A stretch of 64,000 nucleotides of DNA from Haloarcula sebkhae (GCF_014647415.1 NZ_BMPD01000002.1:124001-188000); one strand, 5' to 3'; counted from the stretch's first letter, positions 42,728-52,236 are shown. Numbers and translations are program-made. The notes: generated by a model from the sequence alone, not told the origin.

Positions 42728-44254
42728 ATGACTGTCTGGCTTCGCGGTGACCACCTCGTCCGGCGGTCCGGACCCGTCGCTCAACGACCCGACGAGGCGG
42801 TGCTTCTGATCGAATCGGAGTCGTTCGCCCGCAAACTACCGTACCACCCACACAAGCTGATCCTACTGTTCAGTGCAATGCGGCATTTCCGCGACGAACT
42901 CCAGGACGATGGCCGAACAGTCCACTACCACCAGACAGAGAGCTTCGAGGACGGACTGACGGCACATTTTGAGGCCCACCCTGACGACACGCTCGTAACC
43001 CACCGTCCACAGACTGAGTCTGCACAGGCGCGTCTCGAATCGCTGGTCGCCGATGCCGGCGGAACCGTCGAGTTTGTCGCCGACGAACGCTTCCTCTGCT
43101 CACCGTCCCAGTTCGACGAGTGGCGTGGCGACGGCCGCTACCGCCACGAGGACTTCTACCGGTTCATGCGTCGGGAGACGGGCTACTTGATGGCTGACGG
43201 CGACCCCGTCGGCGGCGAGTGGAACTACGACGACCAGAACCGCGAGACCCCACCCGACGGATGGACGCCACCGGAGCCACCGCAGTTTGAGCCGGATGCC
43301 GTGACCGAGGACGTTATCGAGTGGGTCGATTCGACGTTCGAGGGAAGCTACGACGAGCGGCCGTACGGCGGCGACTGGGCCGACCCCGAACCGTTCCGCT
43401 GGCCTGTCACTCGCCGGCAGGCCGTCCGTGCGCTGGACCACTTCGTTACGGACCGGCTGACGGAGTTCGGGCCGTATCAGGACGCGATGCTGGACGACGA
43501 GTGGGCGATGAGCCACAGCCTGCTTTCCACGTCGCTGAATCTGGGACTCCTCGGCCCTGCGGAGGTCATCGAGCGCGCTATCGCCGCCTACGAGGACGGT
43601 GACGCGCCGCTGAACAGCGTCGAGGGGTTCGTCCGGCAGGTGCTCGGCTGGCGTGAGTTCCTCCGGCACGTCTACCGCCGGGAGATGCCGGACCTCGCCG
43701 CGGCGAACCAGCTCGGCGCGAACGAGGCCCTGCCTGACTTCTACTGGGACGGCGACACCGACATGGCGTGTCTCTCCGACGTGGTCGACGGAGTCCGGGA
43801 GCGGGGGTATTCACACCACATTGAGCGGCTGATGATTCTCGCGAACTTCGGCCTCATATACGGCGTTGAGCCGGCACAACTGAACCGCTGGTTCCACGCC
43901 GGCTACGTCGATGCCTTCCACTGGGTGACGACGCCGAACGTCGTCGAGATGGGGCTGTACGGCGCGGGCGTGTTCGCCACCAAACCCTACGCCTCCTCGG
44001 CGAACTACGTGGACAAGATGAGCGACTACTGTTCGGGCTGTCCGTACTACAAGACGAAGACCACCGGCGACGGGGCATGCCCGTTTAACGCGCTGTACTG
44101 GGACTTCCTCGACCGCAACGAGGAGACGCTCCGGTCAAACCACCGGATGGGGCTGATGTACAGCCACGTCGATAACAAAGACGACGAAGAACTCGCGGAG
44201 ATACGCGAGCGGGCTGAGGAGATTCGGAAGATGGCGGAGGCCGGCGAACTCTGA
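42728..44254 (+). CDS. FeS-type prokaryotic (6-4) photolyase / cryptochrome
   Basis: 508-aa FAD enzyme. N-terminal DPRP domain (MTVWLRGDHLV ... SESFARKLPYHPHKLILLFSAMRHF) and a C-terminal FAD domain with the 4Fe-4S motif CSGCPYYKTKTTGDGACPF, which is diagnostic of the FeS-BCP / PhrB group that repairs (6-4) UV photoproducts. A further Cys (MACLSDV) supplies the fourth cluster ligand. Start ATG at 42728 matches the group's usual N-terminus; an upstream frame is not needed. Confidence 0.9.
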   Translation: MTVWLRGDHLVRRSGPVAQRPDEAVLLIESESFARKLPYHPHKLILLFSAMRHFRDELQDDGRTVHYHQTESFEDGLTAHFEAHPDDTLVTHRPQTESAQARLESLVADAGGTVEFVADERFLCSPSQFDEWRGDGRYRHEDFYRFMRRETGYLMADGDPVGGEWNYDDQNRETPPDGWTPPEPPQFEPDAVTEDVIEWVDSTFEGSYDERPYGGDWADPEPFRWPVTRRQAVRALDHFVTDRLTEFGPYQDAMLDDEWAMSHSLLSTSLNLGLLGPAEVIERAIAAYEDGDAPLNSVEGFVRQVLGWREFLRHVYRREMPDLAAANQLGANEALPDFYWDGDTDMACLSDVVDGVRERGYSHHIERLMILANFGLIYGVEPAQLNRWFHAGYVDAFHWVTTPNVVEMGLYGAGVFATKPYASSANYVDKMSDYCSGCPYYKTKTTGDGACPFNALYWDFLDRNEETLRSNHRMGLMYSHVDNKDDEELAEIRERAEEIRKMAEAGEL

Positions 44255-44285
44255 GAGCTACTGTGCCGTAATCCTTGGAACTCGG

Positions 44286-46040
44286 CTACTCGTCTCCATC
44301 CACGCCGTCAGCTGCCTGCCGCTGTTGCATCTCGTGACGGGTGAACTGCGGCGAGGACAGCGCCGGCCCGCGGCGTCGGCGGAACGACCACGCAAGAATT
44401 CCGATCACGGCCGCGCTCCCGCTCAGGGCGAGGGCGGCAGGCTGGAGTCCGTTCACGGTGTAGAGGTAGGCGCTCACCGGCACACCGGCGCTGGCGACGA
44501 TACCGAGCAGGAGCCGCTTGGCGAGCACCCGGCTCAGTCCGTCGGAGTCTTCGAGGACGGTCTTGACGAGTAACTCTTCGCGCTCGACCCTGTCGAGTGC
44601 GTCCTCTAACCTCGGCGCTGTCCGCACTGCTGACCGGGTCGAGCCAGTCACCGTCTCTTGGATTTCCGTCTTGATCTGCTCTCGAACGTCGTCCCCAGCG
44701 CCCTGCTCCATGACGTACTCCGAGATGATCTCGATGAAGTCGAACTCGGGGTCGAGCGTCCGACAGACGCCTTCGAGCACCGTCGTCACGCGAACCACCA
44801 GTGCCAGATCCTGTGGCAGTCGCATCGGGAACTCATACAGTTGCGTCTCGAACTGGCCAACCAGTTGCTCGATGCGGTACTCGCTGATGTCCTCGCCGCG
44901 GAACTGTTCGATGACGATGTCGAACGCCTCCCGCATCACGTCGCGGTCAGCCATCGGGTCCAGCGCCCCCATCTCGACGAAGGCGTCCATCACCCGATCT
45001 ACGTCGTCCGTCGCCAGTCCGACGTAGAAATCCAGTAGCTGGTCCTGGGTCCGGGGACCGAGGTAGCCGGTCATCCCGAAATCGTAGAACACGAGCGTCC
45101 CGTCGGGCTGGACCGCCAGATTGCCGGGATGGGGGTCGGCGTGGAAGAGGCCGTCCTCGACGATCATCTGGATGTACACCTCTTCGAGGCGGCGGACGAG
45201 TGCCGGCCTGTCGATGCCGAGTTCGTCCAGCCGCTCCACGTCGTCGATTTTCACGCCGTCGAGGTACGTCATCGTCAGCACGCGGTCCGTCGAGTGGCTC
45301 TCGACGACGTCCGGGATGGCGATGTCGTCGTCGTTTGCGAAGTTGTCACCGATTTCCCGGAGCATCCGCGCTTCGTGGCCGTAGTCCATCTCCCGGCGGA
45401 CCGTCGCTGCGAACTCCTCAGTGAGGTTTTCGAGCGTGAACGCCTGCCCCGGGTCCGCGCCGTAGGTGAGCACCGGCAGCAGCGCCGACAGGACGCGCAG
45501 GTCTGACTCGACGCGTGTCCTGATATTTGGTCGGAGGACCTTCACGGCGACCCGCTGGCCGTCGATCTGTGCCTCGTACACCTGCCCGAGCGAGGCCCCG
45601 GAGATGGCCGTGGTGTCGAACTCCTCGAACAGCGTGTCGATGTCGTCGCCCAGTTCCCGTTCGATGACTGGCTCGATGGTGGCCCACGCGTCCGGTGGGA
45701 CGTTGTCCTGTAGCTCCGAGAGCACATCGACGTACGCCCGTGGCAGGGCGTCGGGCCGGGTCGAGAGCATCTGGCCGAGCTTGATAAACGCCGGGCCGAG
45801 GTCGACGAAGGTATCCTTCAGGTAGCGAGCCCGCCGCGTTCGCGTCTCGGGGGCCACTGACCGGGACCGACCGAACAGGAGGAACCGTTTCCGGTCCCGG
45901 GCCCACTGCCAGAGTAGCGGGACGAACTGCCAGACGATGACCAGCGCCCGCCAGAGCGCCCGGAGTCGAACGCCGACGCCGCCCGGCTGTGACACTGTCT
46001 CTCCCGTCGGCTCGTCGGCGACACGCTCCTCAGCAGTCAC
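44286..46040 (-). CDS. UbiB/ABC1 (AarF)-family atypical kinase
   Basis: 584-aa protein of the UbiB kinase-like family, which supports quinone synthesis and lipid homeostasis. Seen: family signature FIKLGQMLSTRPD, A-rich GASLGQVY, ExD motif EMDYGHEA, catalytic DPHPGN and metal DFGMTG. Two C-terminal membrane helices. Start GTG at 46038-46040 (MTAEERVADE) leaves a 52-bp gap to copA; the longer frame would overlap it. Ligand unknown. Confidence 0.9.
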   Translation of the reverse strand: MTAEERVADEPTGETVSQPGGVGVRLRALWRALVIVWQFVPLLWQWARDRKRFLLFGRSRSVAPETRTRRARYLKDTFVDLGPAFIKLGQMLSTRPDALPRAYVDVLSELQDNVPPDAWATIEPVIERELGDDIDTLFEEFDTTAISGASLGQVYEAQIDGQRVAVKVLRPNIRTRVESDLRVLSALLPVLTYGADPGQAFTLENLTEEFAATVRREMDYGHEARMLREIGDNFANDDDIAIPDVVESHSTDRVLTMTYLDGVKIDDVERLDELGIDRPALVRRLEEVYIQMIVEDGLFHADPHPGNLAVQPDGTLVFYDFGMTGYLGPRTQDQLLDFYVGLATDDVDRVMDAFVEMGALDPMADRDVMREAFDIVIEQFRGEDISEYRIEQLVGQFETQLYEFPMRLPQDLALVVRVTTVLEGVCRTLDPEFDFIEIISEYVMEQGAGDDVREQIKTEIQETVTGSTRSAVRTAPRLEDALDRVEREELLVKTVLEDSDGLSRVLAKRLLLGIVASAGVPVSAYLYTVNGLQPAALALSGSAAVIGILAWSFRRRRGPALSSPQFTRHEMQQRQAADGVDGDE

Positions 46041-46092
46041 TGTTCGTAGCTGAGGCCCGGCGACAAATGAGTCTGCTGGAGACGGTCCCCAC

Positions 46093-48729
46093 TCAGCGAC
46101 GGAGGGAGCCGAGCAGCCGGTACGCCGAATCCGGTGTATACCGGCGGAACGCGAGGCTGTTTGCGAGCACCGACACGGACGAGGCAGCCATCGCCGCGGC
46201 GGCAAGCACCGGCTGGAGGAGTCCCAGCGAGGCCAGCGGAATCATCACGGTGTTGTATCCGAGCGCCCAGAACAGGTTCTGCTTGATCTTCTGGAGCGTG
46301 GCCTCGGATATCCGAATGGCCTTCACCACATCGGCGGGGTCGTCCCGGAGCAGAGTCACGTCCCCGGCCTCGATTGCCACGTCAGTCCCCGAGCCGATGG
46401 CACAGCCGACGCTTGCAGCTGCCAGCGCCGGCGCGTCGTTGACGCCGTCGCCGACCATCATCGTCTGGTCGCCGTCGCTCTGGAGGTCGTCGACCGCGTC
46501 GGCCTTGTCTTCCGGCAGTACATCGGCCATCACGTTGTCGGGGTCGATGCCGACTTCCTCGGCGACGGCGCGGGCGGTCCGCCCGTTGTCGCCGGTGATG
46601 AGCCAGACGCCGAGTCCGCGCTCGCGCAGCCCGTTGACGGCAGCTTTCGCAGACTGCTTGACCGTATCGGCGTCGGCGACGATACCGATGAGCCGGTAGT
46701 TCGGGTCACTGTCGCCCTCGGTGCCGTCACCGCCTGCGTCTTCGGCCAGCGCGACTAGCATCGCCGTCTTGCCCTCGCGTTCGAGCGTGTCCATCCGGCC
46801 CTCTGCCGGCGCGGTGTCGACGCCGGCCTCGGACAGCAGTTTCCGGTTGCCGACGAGGACGCGACCGTGGCGCGTCGTCGCCCTCACGCCTTGTCCGGGA
46901 ACGTTCTCGAACTCGTCGGGGTCTTCGACCTCGATACCGCGGTCGCGTGCGCCGTCGACGATAGCCTCGGCCAGTGGGTGCTCGCTGGCGTGTTCGGCGC
47001 TGGCGGCGACTTCGAGGACGAACGCCTCGGTCCGTTCGCGCTCGGGCTTGAGCGCCCCGCCGTCCGTCGCGGGACCGACGACTTCGACATCCGTGAGTTC
47101 CATCTCGCCTTTCGTCAGCGTCCCCGTCTTGTCGAAGACGACAGTGTCGACCTCGTGAACGCGTTCGAGCACGTCCCCGCCCTTGAACAGGACGCCGTTG
47201 CGCGCGCCGATTGCCGTCCCGACCATCGTCGCGGCGGGCGTCGCCAGCCCGAGTGCGCAGGGACAGGCAATCAGGACAGCGGACGCGAACACGACGATAG
47301 CGAACTCGCTTACGCCGACGCCAGTCGGGCCGCCTGCGGCCAGTCCCCACAGCGGGAGCGCGTCGACGACGGCCGCCAGCGTCTCCGGCGCGACCGCCCA
47401 CAGTACCCCCCAGAGGACGGCGTTGCCGATGACAGCCGGGACGAAGTACGCCGAGATGCGGTCGGCGACGTTCTGGATGTCCGGCTGGCGCGACTGGGCC
47501 TGCCGGACCCGCTCTGCTATCTGCTGGATAGCCGTCTCCGAGCCGACCTTCGTCGCCTCGATTTCGAGGACACCGTTCTGGTTCACTGTCGAACCGATGA
47601 CCTCGTCGCCCTCGCCTTTCTCGACTGGGACGGACTCGCCGGTCACCATCGACTCGTCGACCGCCGAATCGCCGTCGACGACCACGCCGTCCGTCGGAAT
47701 TTTCTCTCCGGGCCGGACTTTCAGCCGGTCACCGACCCCGACCTCGTCGATAGGGATCTCTTCCTCGCTGCCGTCCCCGCGGACGACAGTGGCCGTGTCG
47801 GCCTCCATCTCCAGCAGTTGCTGGATGGCGGCCCCGGCCTGGCTCTTCGAGCGGGCTTCGAGGTAGTTCCCGAGCGTGATGAACACGAGGATCAGCGCGG
47901 CCGTGTCGAAGTACAGCCCAGTGCTCGCGATCAGTCCAGACAGCGCGGCCACCGAGTAGACGTACGCTGTCGAGGAGCCCAGTGCGATGAGCACGTCCAT
48001 GTTGGCCCGCCCGTTGTTGACCAGCGCCTTGTAGGAGTTCTCGTAGAACGGCTTGCCCAGCAGCATCTGGACCGGTGTCGCGAGCGCGAAGGCGACCCAG
48101 CCTTGCGGAACCCCCAGAATCGTCTCGTCAATGAGGCCGAGCGAGAACAGGTGGTCCGCCATGAACAGCAAGAGCGGGGCCGACAGTACCGCTCCGAACA
48201 GCGTGAGCCGGAGCTGCCTGCGCGTCTCCTCGTTGCGCGCGGCGGCACGGCGGTCAGCGCCGGACTGCTCACCACCGTCGCCGTCCCCGCCGTCTGCACT
48301 CCCGCTGTCCTCTCTAACGGGTGTGTAGCCAGCGGACTCGATAGCGTCATAGAGGTCCGTACGCGACACGTCGGCCGGATTGTACGTGACCTGGGCCTCG
48401 TCGGTGGCGTAGTTCACGCTGGCGTCGATGACGCCCGCGGTCCCTTCCAGCGACTCCTCGTTAGCTTCCGCGCAGTTCGCACACGACATGTCGGTGATGC
48501 CGATAGTCACCGTCTCCGTCGCGACGCCGTAGCCGGCGTCCTGTACGGCGGCGACGATATCGGCCAGTGACACCACGTCAGGGTCGTACTCGACGCTCCC
48601 CTCGTCGGTGGCGTAGTTCGCGTCGACGGACGCAATCCCGTCTAACTCGCCCACCGACTCCTCGATGGTGCCCGCGCAGTTGGCACAGCTCATTCCCGTC
48701 AGTTCGAGTCGGGTGGTCCGGTTGCTCAT
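46093..48729 (-). CDS. copA: Copper-exporting P1B-type ATPase
   Basis: 878-aa Cu(I) pump. Two N-terminal metal-binding domains (GMSCANC with C15, C18; DMSCANC with C83, C86), eight membrane helices, the CPC signature at about residue 489, phosphorylation motif DKTGTLT at about 531, and nucleotide-domain motifs SEHPLA and GVNDAPAL. A palindrome pair upstream (48770-48784, 48808-48823) and the TRASH-domain regulator gene next door suggest copper-dependent control. UbiB gene follows on the same strand. Confidence 0.95.
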   Translation of the reverse strand: MSNRTTRLELTGMSCANCAGTIEESVGELDGIASVDANYATDEGSVEYDPDVVSLADIVAAVQDAGYGVATETVTIGITDMSCANCAEANEESLEGTAGVIDASVNYATDEAQVTYNPADVSRTDLYDAIESAGYTPVREDSGSADGGDGDGGEQSGADRRAAARNEETRRQLRLTLFGAVLSAPLLLFMADHLFSLGLIDETILGVPQGWVAFALATPVQMLLGKPFYENSYKALVNNGRANMDVLIALGSSTAYVYSVAALSGLIASTGLYFDTAALILVFITLGNYLEARSKSQAGAAIQQLLEMEADTATVVRGDGSEEEIPIDEVGVGDRLKVRPGEKIPTDGVVVDGDSAVDESMVTGESVPVEKGEGDEVIGSTVNQNGVLEIEATKVGSETAIQQIAERVRQAQSRQPDIQNVADRISAYFVPAVIGNAVLWGVLWAVAPETLAAVVDALPLWGLAAGGPTGVGVSEFAIVVFASAVLIACPCALGLATPAATMVGTAIGARNGVLFKGGDVLERVHEVDTVVFDKTGTLTKGEMELTDVEVVGPATDGGALKPERERTEAFVLEVAASAEHASEHPLAEAIVDGARDRGIEVEDPDEFENVPGQGVRATTRHGRVLVGNRKLLSEAGVDTAPAEGRMDTLEREGKTAMLVALAEDAGGDGTEGDSDPNYRLIGIVADADTVKQSAKAAVNGLRERGLGVWLITGDNGRTARAVAEEVGIDPDNVMADVLPEDKADAVDDLQSDGDQTMMVGDGVNDAPALAAASVGCAIGSGTDVAIEAGDVTLLRDDPADVVKAIRISEATLQKIKQNLFWALGYNTVMIPLASLGLLQPVLAAAAMAASSVSVLANSLAFRRYTPDSAYRLLGSLRR

Positions 48730-48769
48730 CTTGTCTTACTGTACGCCCCCCATATTCATGCGGTTTGTC

Positions 48770-48784
48770 CCTTTGATTCAAAGG
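48770..48784. promoter_or_regulatory. Palindrome upstream of copA promoter
   Basis: CCTTTGA-T-TCAAAGG is a perfect 7-1-7 palindrome located 41-55 nt upstream of the copA ATG, just upstream of a CATGAATATG-like TATA box (about 48750-48760). A second inverted repeat lies 24 nt further upstream. The position fits an activator site. The adjacent Lrp-TRASH protein is the obvious candidate. Confidence 0.6.
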
Positions 48785-48807
48785 TGAAGGCCGGGCACTA
48801 GATTGGC

Positions 48808-48823
48808 ATTCAAAATATTGAAT
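48808..48823. promoter_or_regulatory. Second inverted repeat upstream of copA
   Basis: ATTCAA-AATA-TTGAAT, perfect 6-bp arms. It shares the half-site ATTCAAA with the palindrome at 48770. Two such sites spaced about 38 bp (centre to centre) would suit an oligomeric Lrp-type regulator. Confidence 0.5.
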
Positions 48824-48858
48824 CCAGTAACCAAACGATCCAAAGTGACTATCGCAGT

Positions 48859-49449
48859 TTAGACCCCGTCCTTCAGTGATTCGTACTGGTCGACGAACCG
48901 CTCGGCACAGGAGCCACAGCAGAAGTAGTATCGCTCCCCGTCGAGCGTGCGCTGTTCACCCTCCTCGTCGACGGAGTTCCCACACTCCGCGCAGTCGGGC
49001 GCGAACTCTGCCCCACCCAGTCCGACGGCCCATTCGCTGTCAGCGATCATCCGGACATCGTAGCGATCCACGTCTCCGAGGTCGACGTGGTCGGCGAGGA
49101 GTTCGCTCGCGTCGGACTGGGGGACGGTCGCGACCAGCACGACTCGGCCACCGGCGGTCCGATAGACCCGCTCGATGGCGTCAGCGTCGCTGACAGACGC
49201 AGCGATATCGGCGGCCTGACCCGGTTTTGCATCTACTTCGACCAGAACGGGCACGCCGGCCTGCAACAGTGAACGGTCGACATCGACGGTAAACCCCTGT
49301 ATCAGTCCCATTTCGACGAGCCGGTCGACGCGGTCCGAGACTGCTGGCGCCGAGAGGTTTACTCGCTCGGCGATATCACTGTAGGGCCGCCTGGCGTCTT
49401 CGAGCAGCAGTCGGAGGATTTCGTGGTCCGTGTCGTCGAGTCCGGGCAT
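48859..49449 (-). CDS. Lrp/AsnC regulator with C-terminal TRASH domain (copper sensor)
   Basis: 196-aa transcription regulator. N-terminal AsnC HTH (DDTDHEILRLLLEDARRPYSDIAERVNLSAPAVSDRVDRL), middle AsnC ligand/oligomer domain, and C-terminal TRASH metal domain with CAECG and FCCGSCAERF. A Halobacterium protein of this design (VNG1179C, from memory) activates a copper ATPase gene; the position next to copA agrees. A TATA box (ACATAAATC, about 49470-49478) lies about 27 nt upstream, hence leaderless. Confidence 0.9.
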   Translation of the reverse strand: MPGLDDTDHEILRLLLEDARRPYSDIAERVNLSAPAVSDRVDRLVEMGLIQGFTVDVDRSLLQAGVPVLVEVDAKPGQAADIAASVSDADAIERVYRTAGGRVVLVATVPQSDASELLADHVDLGDVDRYDVRMIADSEWAVGLGGAEFAPDCAECGNSVDEEGEQRTLDGERYYFCCGSCAERFVDQYESLKDGV

Positions 49450-49668
49450 ATCGGACCAACTTTGAGCACCGATTTATGTGTTGTGTCCGCTCGTGTCTGT
49501 GACGATAACCAGTATCGAGTCACTCGCAGGACGGTACTGAGTGCTGAACAGCCAGAGAGTGCAACGAGTGTTGCTGCTGTGAGGACGCTCCGTCTGGAGG
49601 GCATCACCCGGTACTGTTCAGCCGTTCTGGAAAAGCCTTCTATCGTCAGGTTAGCCGAACCGCTCGTC

Positions 49669-50376
49669 TCAGACACCCACCTGCGCCGCGATGGATGAGA
49701 CTATGGTTTCCCACAGCGAGAAGCCCATCGTCACGCTCAGAGCGAAGTCCGCGGCGAAAAACAGGAACAGCCCTGCGCCGACGAAGTGAGCTTTCCGCAG
49801 GTCAAACCGGTGGGCGAAACGGTGGAAAAACAGCGCGTTGGCAAGGCTCACTGGAATGATAGCAAGCATCTCGCCGGTCCAGATAGCGCTGGCGTGGGCG
49901 CTGTACTGGGCGGCGAGCGTGATCGTAATGAGCTGGGTCTTGTCGCCGAACTCCCCGAAAGTCATCATCGCGAAGATGGGCAGAAAGCCACCGAGCTTGT
50001 TTGGCACTTGCCAGTCGACGACGGGAACGCGAACGTCTAGCTGTCCGCCGTCAGTGGTGAAACCGGACGCGGGTTCCTGTTGTTTGGCGTCGGCTGCCGG
50101 GGCACTGCGGAGTAGTAGTATCGCAAACAGCAGGAACATCCCGGCGGTGAGGCTTTCGAGGACGATACCGGGCAGTAGCGATGTGATTGCGGAGCCAAAC
50201 CAGACCTCCAGCACTGTCCAGCCGGCGAAAGCACTACCTGCGGCGCTGACGACGAGGAACGGATTGAACCGCGTCGACAGGCCGGCGATGATGAACTGGA
50301 CTTTCTCGCCGGGGAGGACCGCCAACTGTGCACCGGCCGCTATCGCAACCACTGTTAGCCACGTCGCGTCGCTCAC
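49669..50376 (-). CDS. TMEM165/GDT1-family cation exporter (Mn2+ type)
   Basis: 235-aa membrane protein with six or seven helices. The family has two E-x-G-D-[KR]-[TS] motifs. The second is intact (EFGDKTQ); the first is altered to LPGEKVQ, missing the first Glu and the Thr. Bacterial and eukaryotic members move Mn2+ or Ca2+. GTG start at 50374-50376 overlaps the TGA of the DtxR-family gene (GTGA), so a manganese efflux role controlled by that regulator is likely. Confidence 0.85.
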   Translation of the reverse strand: MSDATWLTVVAIAAGAQLAVLPGEKVQFIIAGLSTRFNPFLVVSAAGSAFAGWTVLEVWFGSAITSLLPGIVLESLTAGMFLLFAILLLRSAPAADAKQQEPASGFTTDGGQLDVRVPVVDWQVPNKLGGFLPIFAMMTFGEFGDKTQLITITLAAQYSAHASAIWTGEMLAIIPVSLANALFFHRFAHRFDLRKAHFVGAGLFLFFAADFALSVTMGFSLWETIVSSIAAQVGV

Positions 50377-51065
50377 GCCTGGCTCACTCCGTCTTCACTC
50401 TGCGTATCCGGTGCGCGGACCTGAATCGCATCGGCGATGTGGTCCGGGAGCGACACTGACGACCCGCTCTCTAGCTGGACCGTCACCATCCCGATCGGAG
50501 CGACTTCCTCGACGGTCAACACGGTCCCCGGTGTGATGCCGGCGTCGGAGAGATACGTGAGTTCGTCGGGATCACGGTCCCGGACCCGAGCAACTTCGAC
50601 TTGTCCTCCTTCGTTGTGTTCTGACAGCGCTGTCGCGGACTCGTCGTCGATCGGGTCGAGCGAGTCGCTTGGAATCGGGTCCCCGTGGGGGTCGAACTCC
50701 GGTTCGTCGAGGACGGCCGCGACTCGGCGCTCGAACTCCTCGCTGATGTGGTGTTCGAGTACCTCCGCTTCCTCGTGGACCTCGGCCCAGTCGTACCCCA
50801 ACTGCTCGGTGAGAAACGTCTCGAGCAGGCGGTGGTGGCGGATAATCTCCAGCGCCACTGTCTCGCCTTCTGGGGTGGTCCGCACGCCCTTGTACTTCTC
50901 GCGTTCGATCAGCCCGCGGTCGGCCAGTTTCTCGACCATACTGGTGACCGTCGGCGCGGTAACGTCCAGCATCTCGGCGATAGTAGACGGTGCAATCGGC
51001 GGGTCGCCGTCCCGCTCGAGGCGATAGATAGCCTTCAGATAATCCTCCATCTTGGCACTCAGCAT
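50373..51065 (-). CDS. DtxR/MntR-family metal-dependent repressor
   Basis: 230-aa regulator. N-terminal winged helix (KMEDYLKAIYRLERDG ... VTAPTVTSMVEKLADRGL), dimerisation/metal domain (HHRLLETFLTEQLG, EEAEVLEHHIS) and C-terminal FeoA-like SH3 domain (TYLSDAGITPGTVLTVEEV). Binds Mn2+ or Fe2+ and represses. Its own promoter contains TTAGAC-AA-GTCTAA (51074-51087), consistent with autoregulation, and the exporter gene is coupled downstream. Confidence 0.9.
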   Translation of the reverse strand: MLSAKMEDYLKAIYRLERDGDPPIAPSTIAEMLDVTAPTVTSMVEKLADRGLIEREKYKGVRTTPEGETVALEIIRHHRLLETFLTEQLGYDWAEVHEEAEVLEHHISEEFERRVAAVLDEPEFDPHGDPIPSDSLDPIDDESATALSEHNEGGQVEVARVRDRDPDELTYLSDAGITPGTVLTVEEVAPIGMVTVQLESGSSVSLPDHIADAIQVRAPDTQSEDGVSQA

Positions 51066-51073
51066 ACACCAAA

Positions 51074-51087
51074 TTAGACAAGTCTAA
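51074..51087. promoter_or_regulatory. DtxR-type operator upstream of its own regulator gene
   Basis: TTAGAC-AA-GTCTAA: 6-bp palindromic arms with a 2-nt spacer, 9-22 nt upstream of the ATG at 51065, over the expected transcription start of a leaderless message. Same architecture and spacer as the site at 29718-29731 (TTAGGC-AA-GCCTAA), differing only in the fifth base of each arm, compensatorily. Confidence 0.75.
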
Positions 51088-51147
51088 CCCAAAAGATTGG
51101 CGATTGCAACAACTTTGTGCTCACCTGACGTATTCGGCCGGCCGCCG

Positions 51148-51297
51148 TCACTCGTCAGCGGCGTACGTTTCGCGACGGTTCCGGGTCAGGAGCCACAGGA
51201 ACAGATAACCGATGGCACCCAGAACAAACAGCGTTGCGGGGATGAGAAACGGCCCGAACGTCCGAACGAGCGTTTCGATCCCCGGCAAACTGATCAT
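51148..51297 (-). CDS. 49-aa single-span membrane protein
   Basis: Short gene read from the sequence: MISLPGIETLVRTF, then membrane helix FLIPATLFVLGAIGYLFLWLL and a basic/acidic tail RNRRETYAADE. A TTTATC box at about 51321-51326 on the minus strand lies about 26 nt before the ATG, as for leaderless genes. Positive residues follow the helix. Function unknown. Confidence 0.62.
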   Translation of the reverse strand: MISLPGIETLVRTFGPFLIPATLFVLGAIGYLFLWLLTRNRRETYAADE

Positions 51298-51426
51298 ACC
51301 ACGAGTAGGGATGTCTCCCTGATAAACCTCAAGGATATGCGGAGACAGCTACCGACTCGCTCGTTCGGGAATCTCGCGAATTATCGTGCGAAACCGGTGA
51401 AGCGGTCGGGAGCCGGTGTGGCCCGC

Positions 51427-51675
51427 TTAGATGAGGTCCTGATCTTCGAGCGAGGCCATAACGTCGTCGACGAACTCGTCGACGTTGTCGTATGGAAACT
51501 CCCCGTTGAGCTTCGTGTTCAGTTCCATCGCCGTCATCGAGAAGTCGCCGGACTCGAACTTCGTCGACGGGCCGCCCGGGAGTGCCGGAACAAGGTCCAT
51601 CGGGCTGGAGATCGGGTAGTCTGCTTCCTCGAACGCATCAACGAACTGTGAGCGGAGGTCTTCTCTGTCAACCAT
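51427..51675 (-). CDS. DUF5789-like small protein
   Basis: 82-aa acidic protein: MVDREDLRSQFVDAFEEADYPI ... LVPALPGGPSTKFESGDFSMTAMELNTKL. The pattern (E-A-D-Y-P-I, P-x-G-P-x-T-x-F-x-S-G-D) matches the haloarchaeal DUF5789 family as I recall it. The ATG at 51673-51675 is about 30 nt downstream of a TTTTATC box (about 51703-51709). Function unknown. Confidence 0.76.
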   Translation of the reverse strand: MVDREDLRSQFVDAFEEADYPISSPMDLVPALPGGPSTKFESGDFSMTAMELNTKLNGEFPYDNVDEFVDDVMASLEDQDLI

Positions 51676-51835
51676 GGTCGGACGTTGTGCGAGTGTTATG
51701 ATAAAAGGTTCGACATCGGTACACTTTCCCATTGTTTGGAGTTTATTCGGGGCCTGTGACGTTCTGGACCCTCGTGGCACTGTACCGGTGTATGAGCAAC
51801 CCACGCCGACATTCGATGGGACTGGCCCGGAGTAC

Positions 51836-52006
51836 TCACCGGACTCGACTTTCGTCGTCCGTATCGCGCCGAGCAAGCCGTTCGGCAGTCTCACGGTCCG
51901 TCTCGACGCGCTGGTCGTGTTCGCTTCGGACCAGCGCGTACAGGGCCAGCGGCGCGGCCAGCGCGAGCAGCAGGACCACGACGAACAGCCCGGCCATGGC
52001 AGGCAT
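51836..52006 (-). CDS. 56-aa small membrane protein
   Basis: Short gene read from the sequence: MPAMAGLFVVVLLLALAAPL (helix) then LVRSEHDQRVETDRETAERLARRDTD, a charged, helical tail. It starts 2 nt after the stop of the zinc-ribbon gene (52009), so both are likely on one transcript. An internal ATG (51997) is an alternative start. Function unknown. Confidence 0.62.
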   Translation of the reverse strand: MPAMAGLFVVVLLLALAAPLALYALVRSEHDQRVETDRETAERLARRDTDDESRVR

Positions 52007-52008
52007 CG

Positions 52009-52236
52009 TTAGCCGAGGAAGATATCTGCTAGGTCACTGCCTGCAGACCCGGTGTCACGGTATAGCTCCGAATAGCCACAGTTCGTACACGTGACGACCT
52101 GAAACTGGTTCGTCTGGATGTCGAACATCTTCGAGAGGCCGCCGCCGGTGGTCGAGATACTACCCACGTCAGTGCCGGTGTGGCCGCACTTCGGACAGCC
52201 GCGGTCGCCGTCTTGCGGTGAAGTGTTGGAGGGCAT
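52009..52236 (-). CDS. Zinc-ribbon protein (DUF2082-type)
   Basis: 75-aa zinc-ribbon protein with CPKCG and CTNCGY, and the conserved segment GLSKMFDIQTNQFQVVTC. This matches the DUF2082 family of predicted nucleic acid-binding zinc-ribbons. The ATG at 52234-52236 was chosen because the family begins shortly before the first CxxC; a TTTGTTATG element lies about 30 nt upstream. Small membrane gene follows. Confidence 0.82.
   Translation of the reverse strand: MPSNTSPQDGDRGCPKCGHTGTDVGSISTTGGGLSKMFDIQTNQFQVVTCTNCGYSELYRDTGSAGSDLADIFLG

Noticed and set aside
46867-48570. 567-codon plus-strand frame
   Set aside because: Antisense to copA, an artefact of GC-rich codon use; no domain.
49640-49660. 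AGGTTAGCCGAACC as a third DtxR site
   Set aside because: Arms are imperfect and it is far from any start codon in the right direction.
51097-51651. 184-codon plus-strand frame
   Set aside because: Overlaps the DUF5789-like gene and the 49-aa gene on the other strand, both with promoters.
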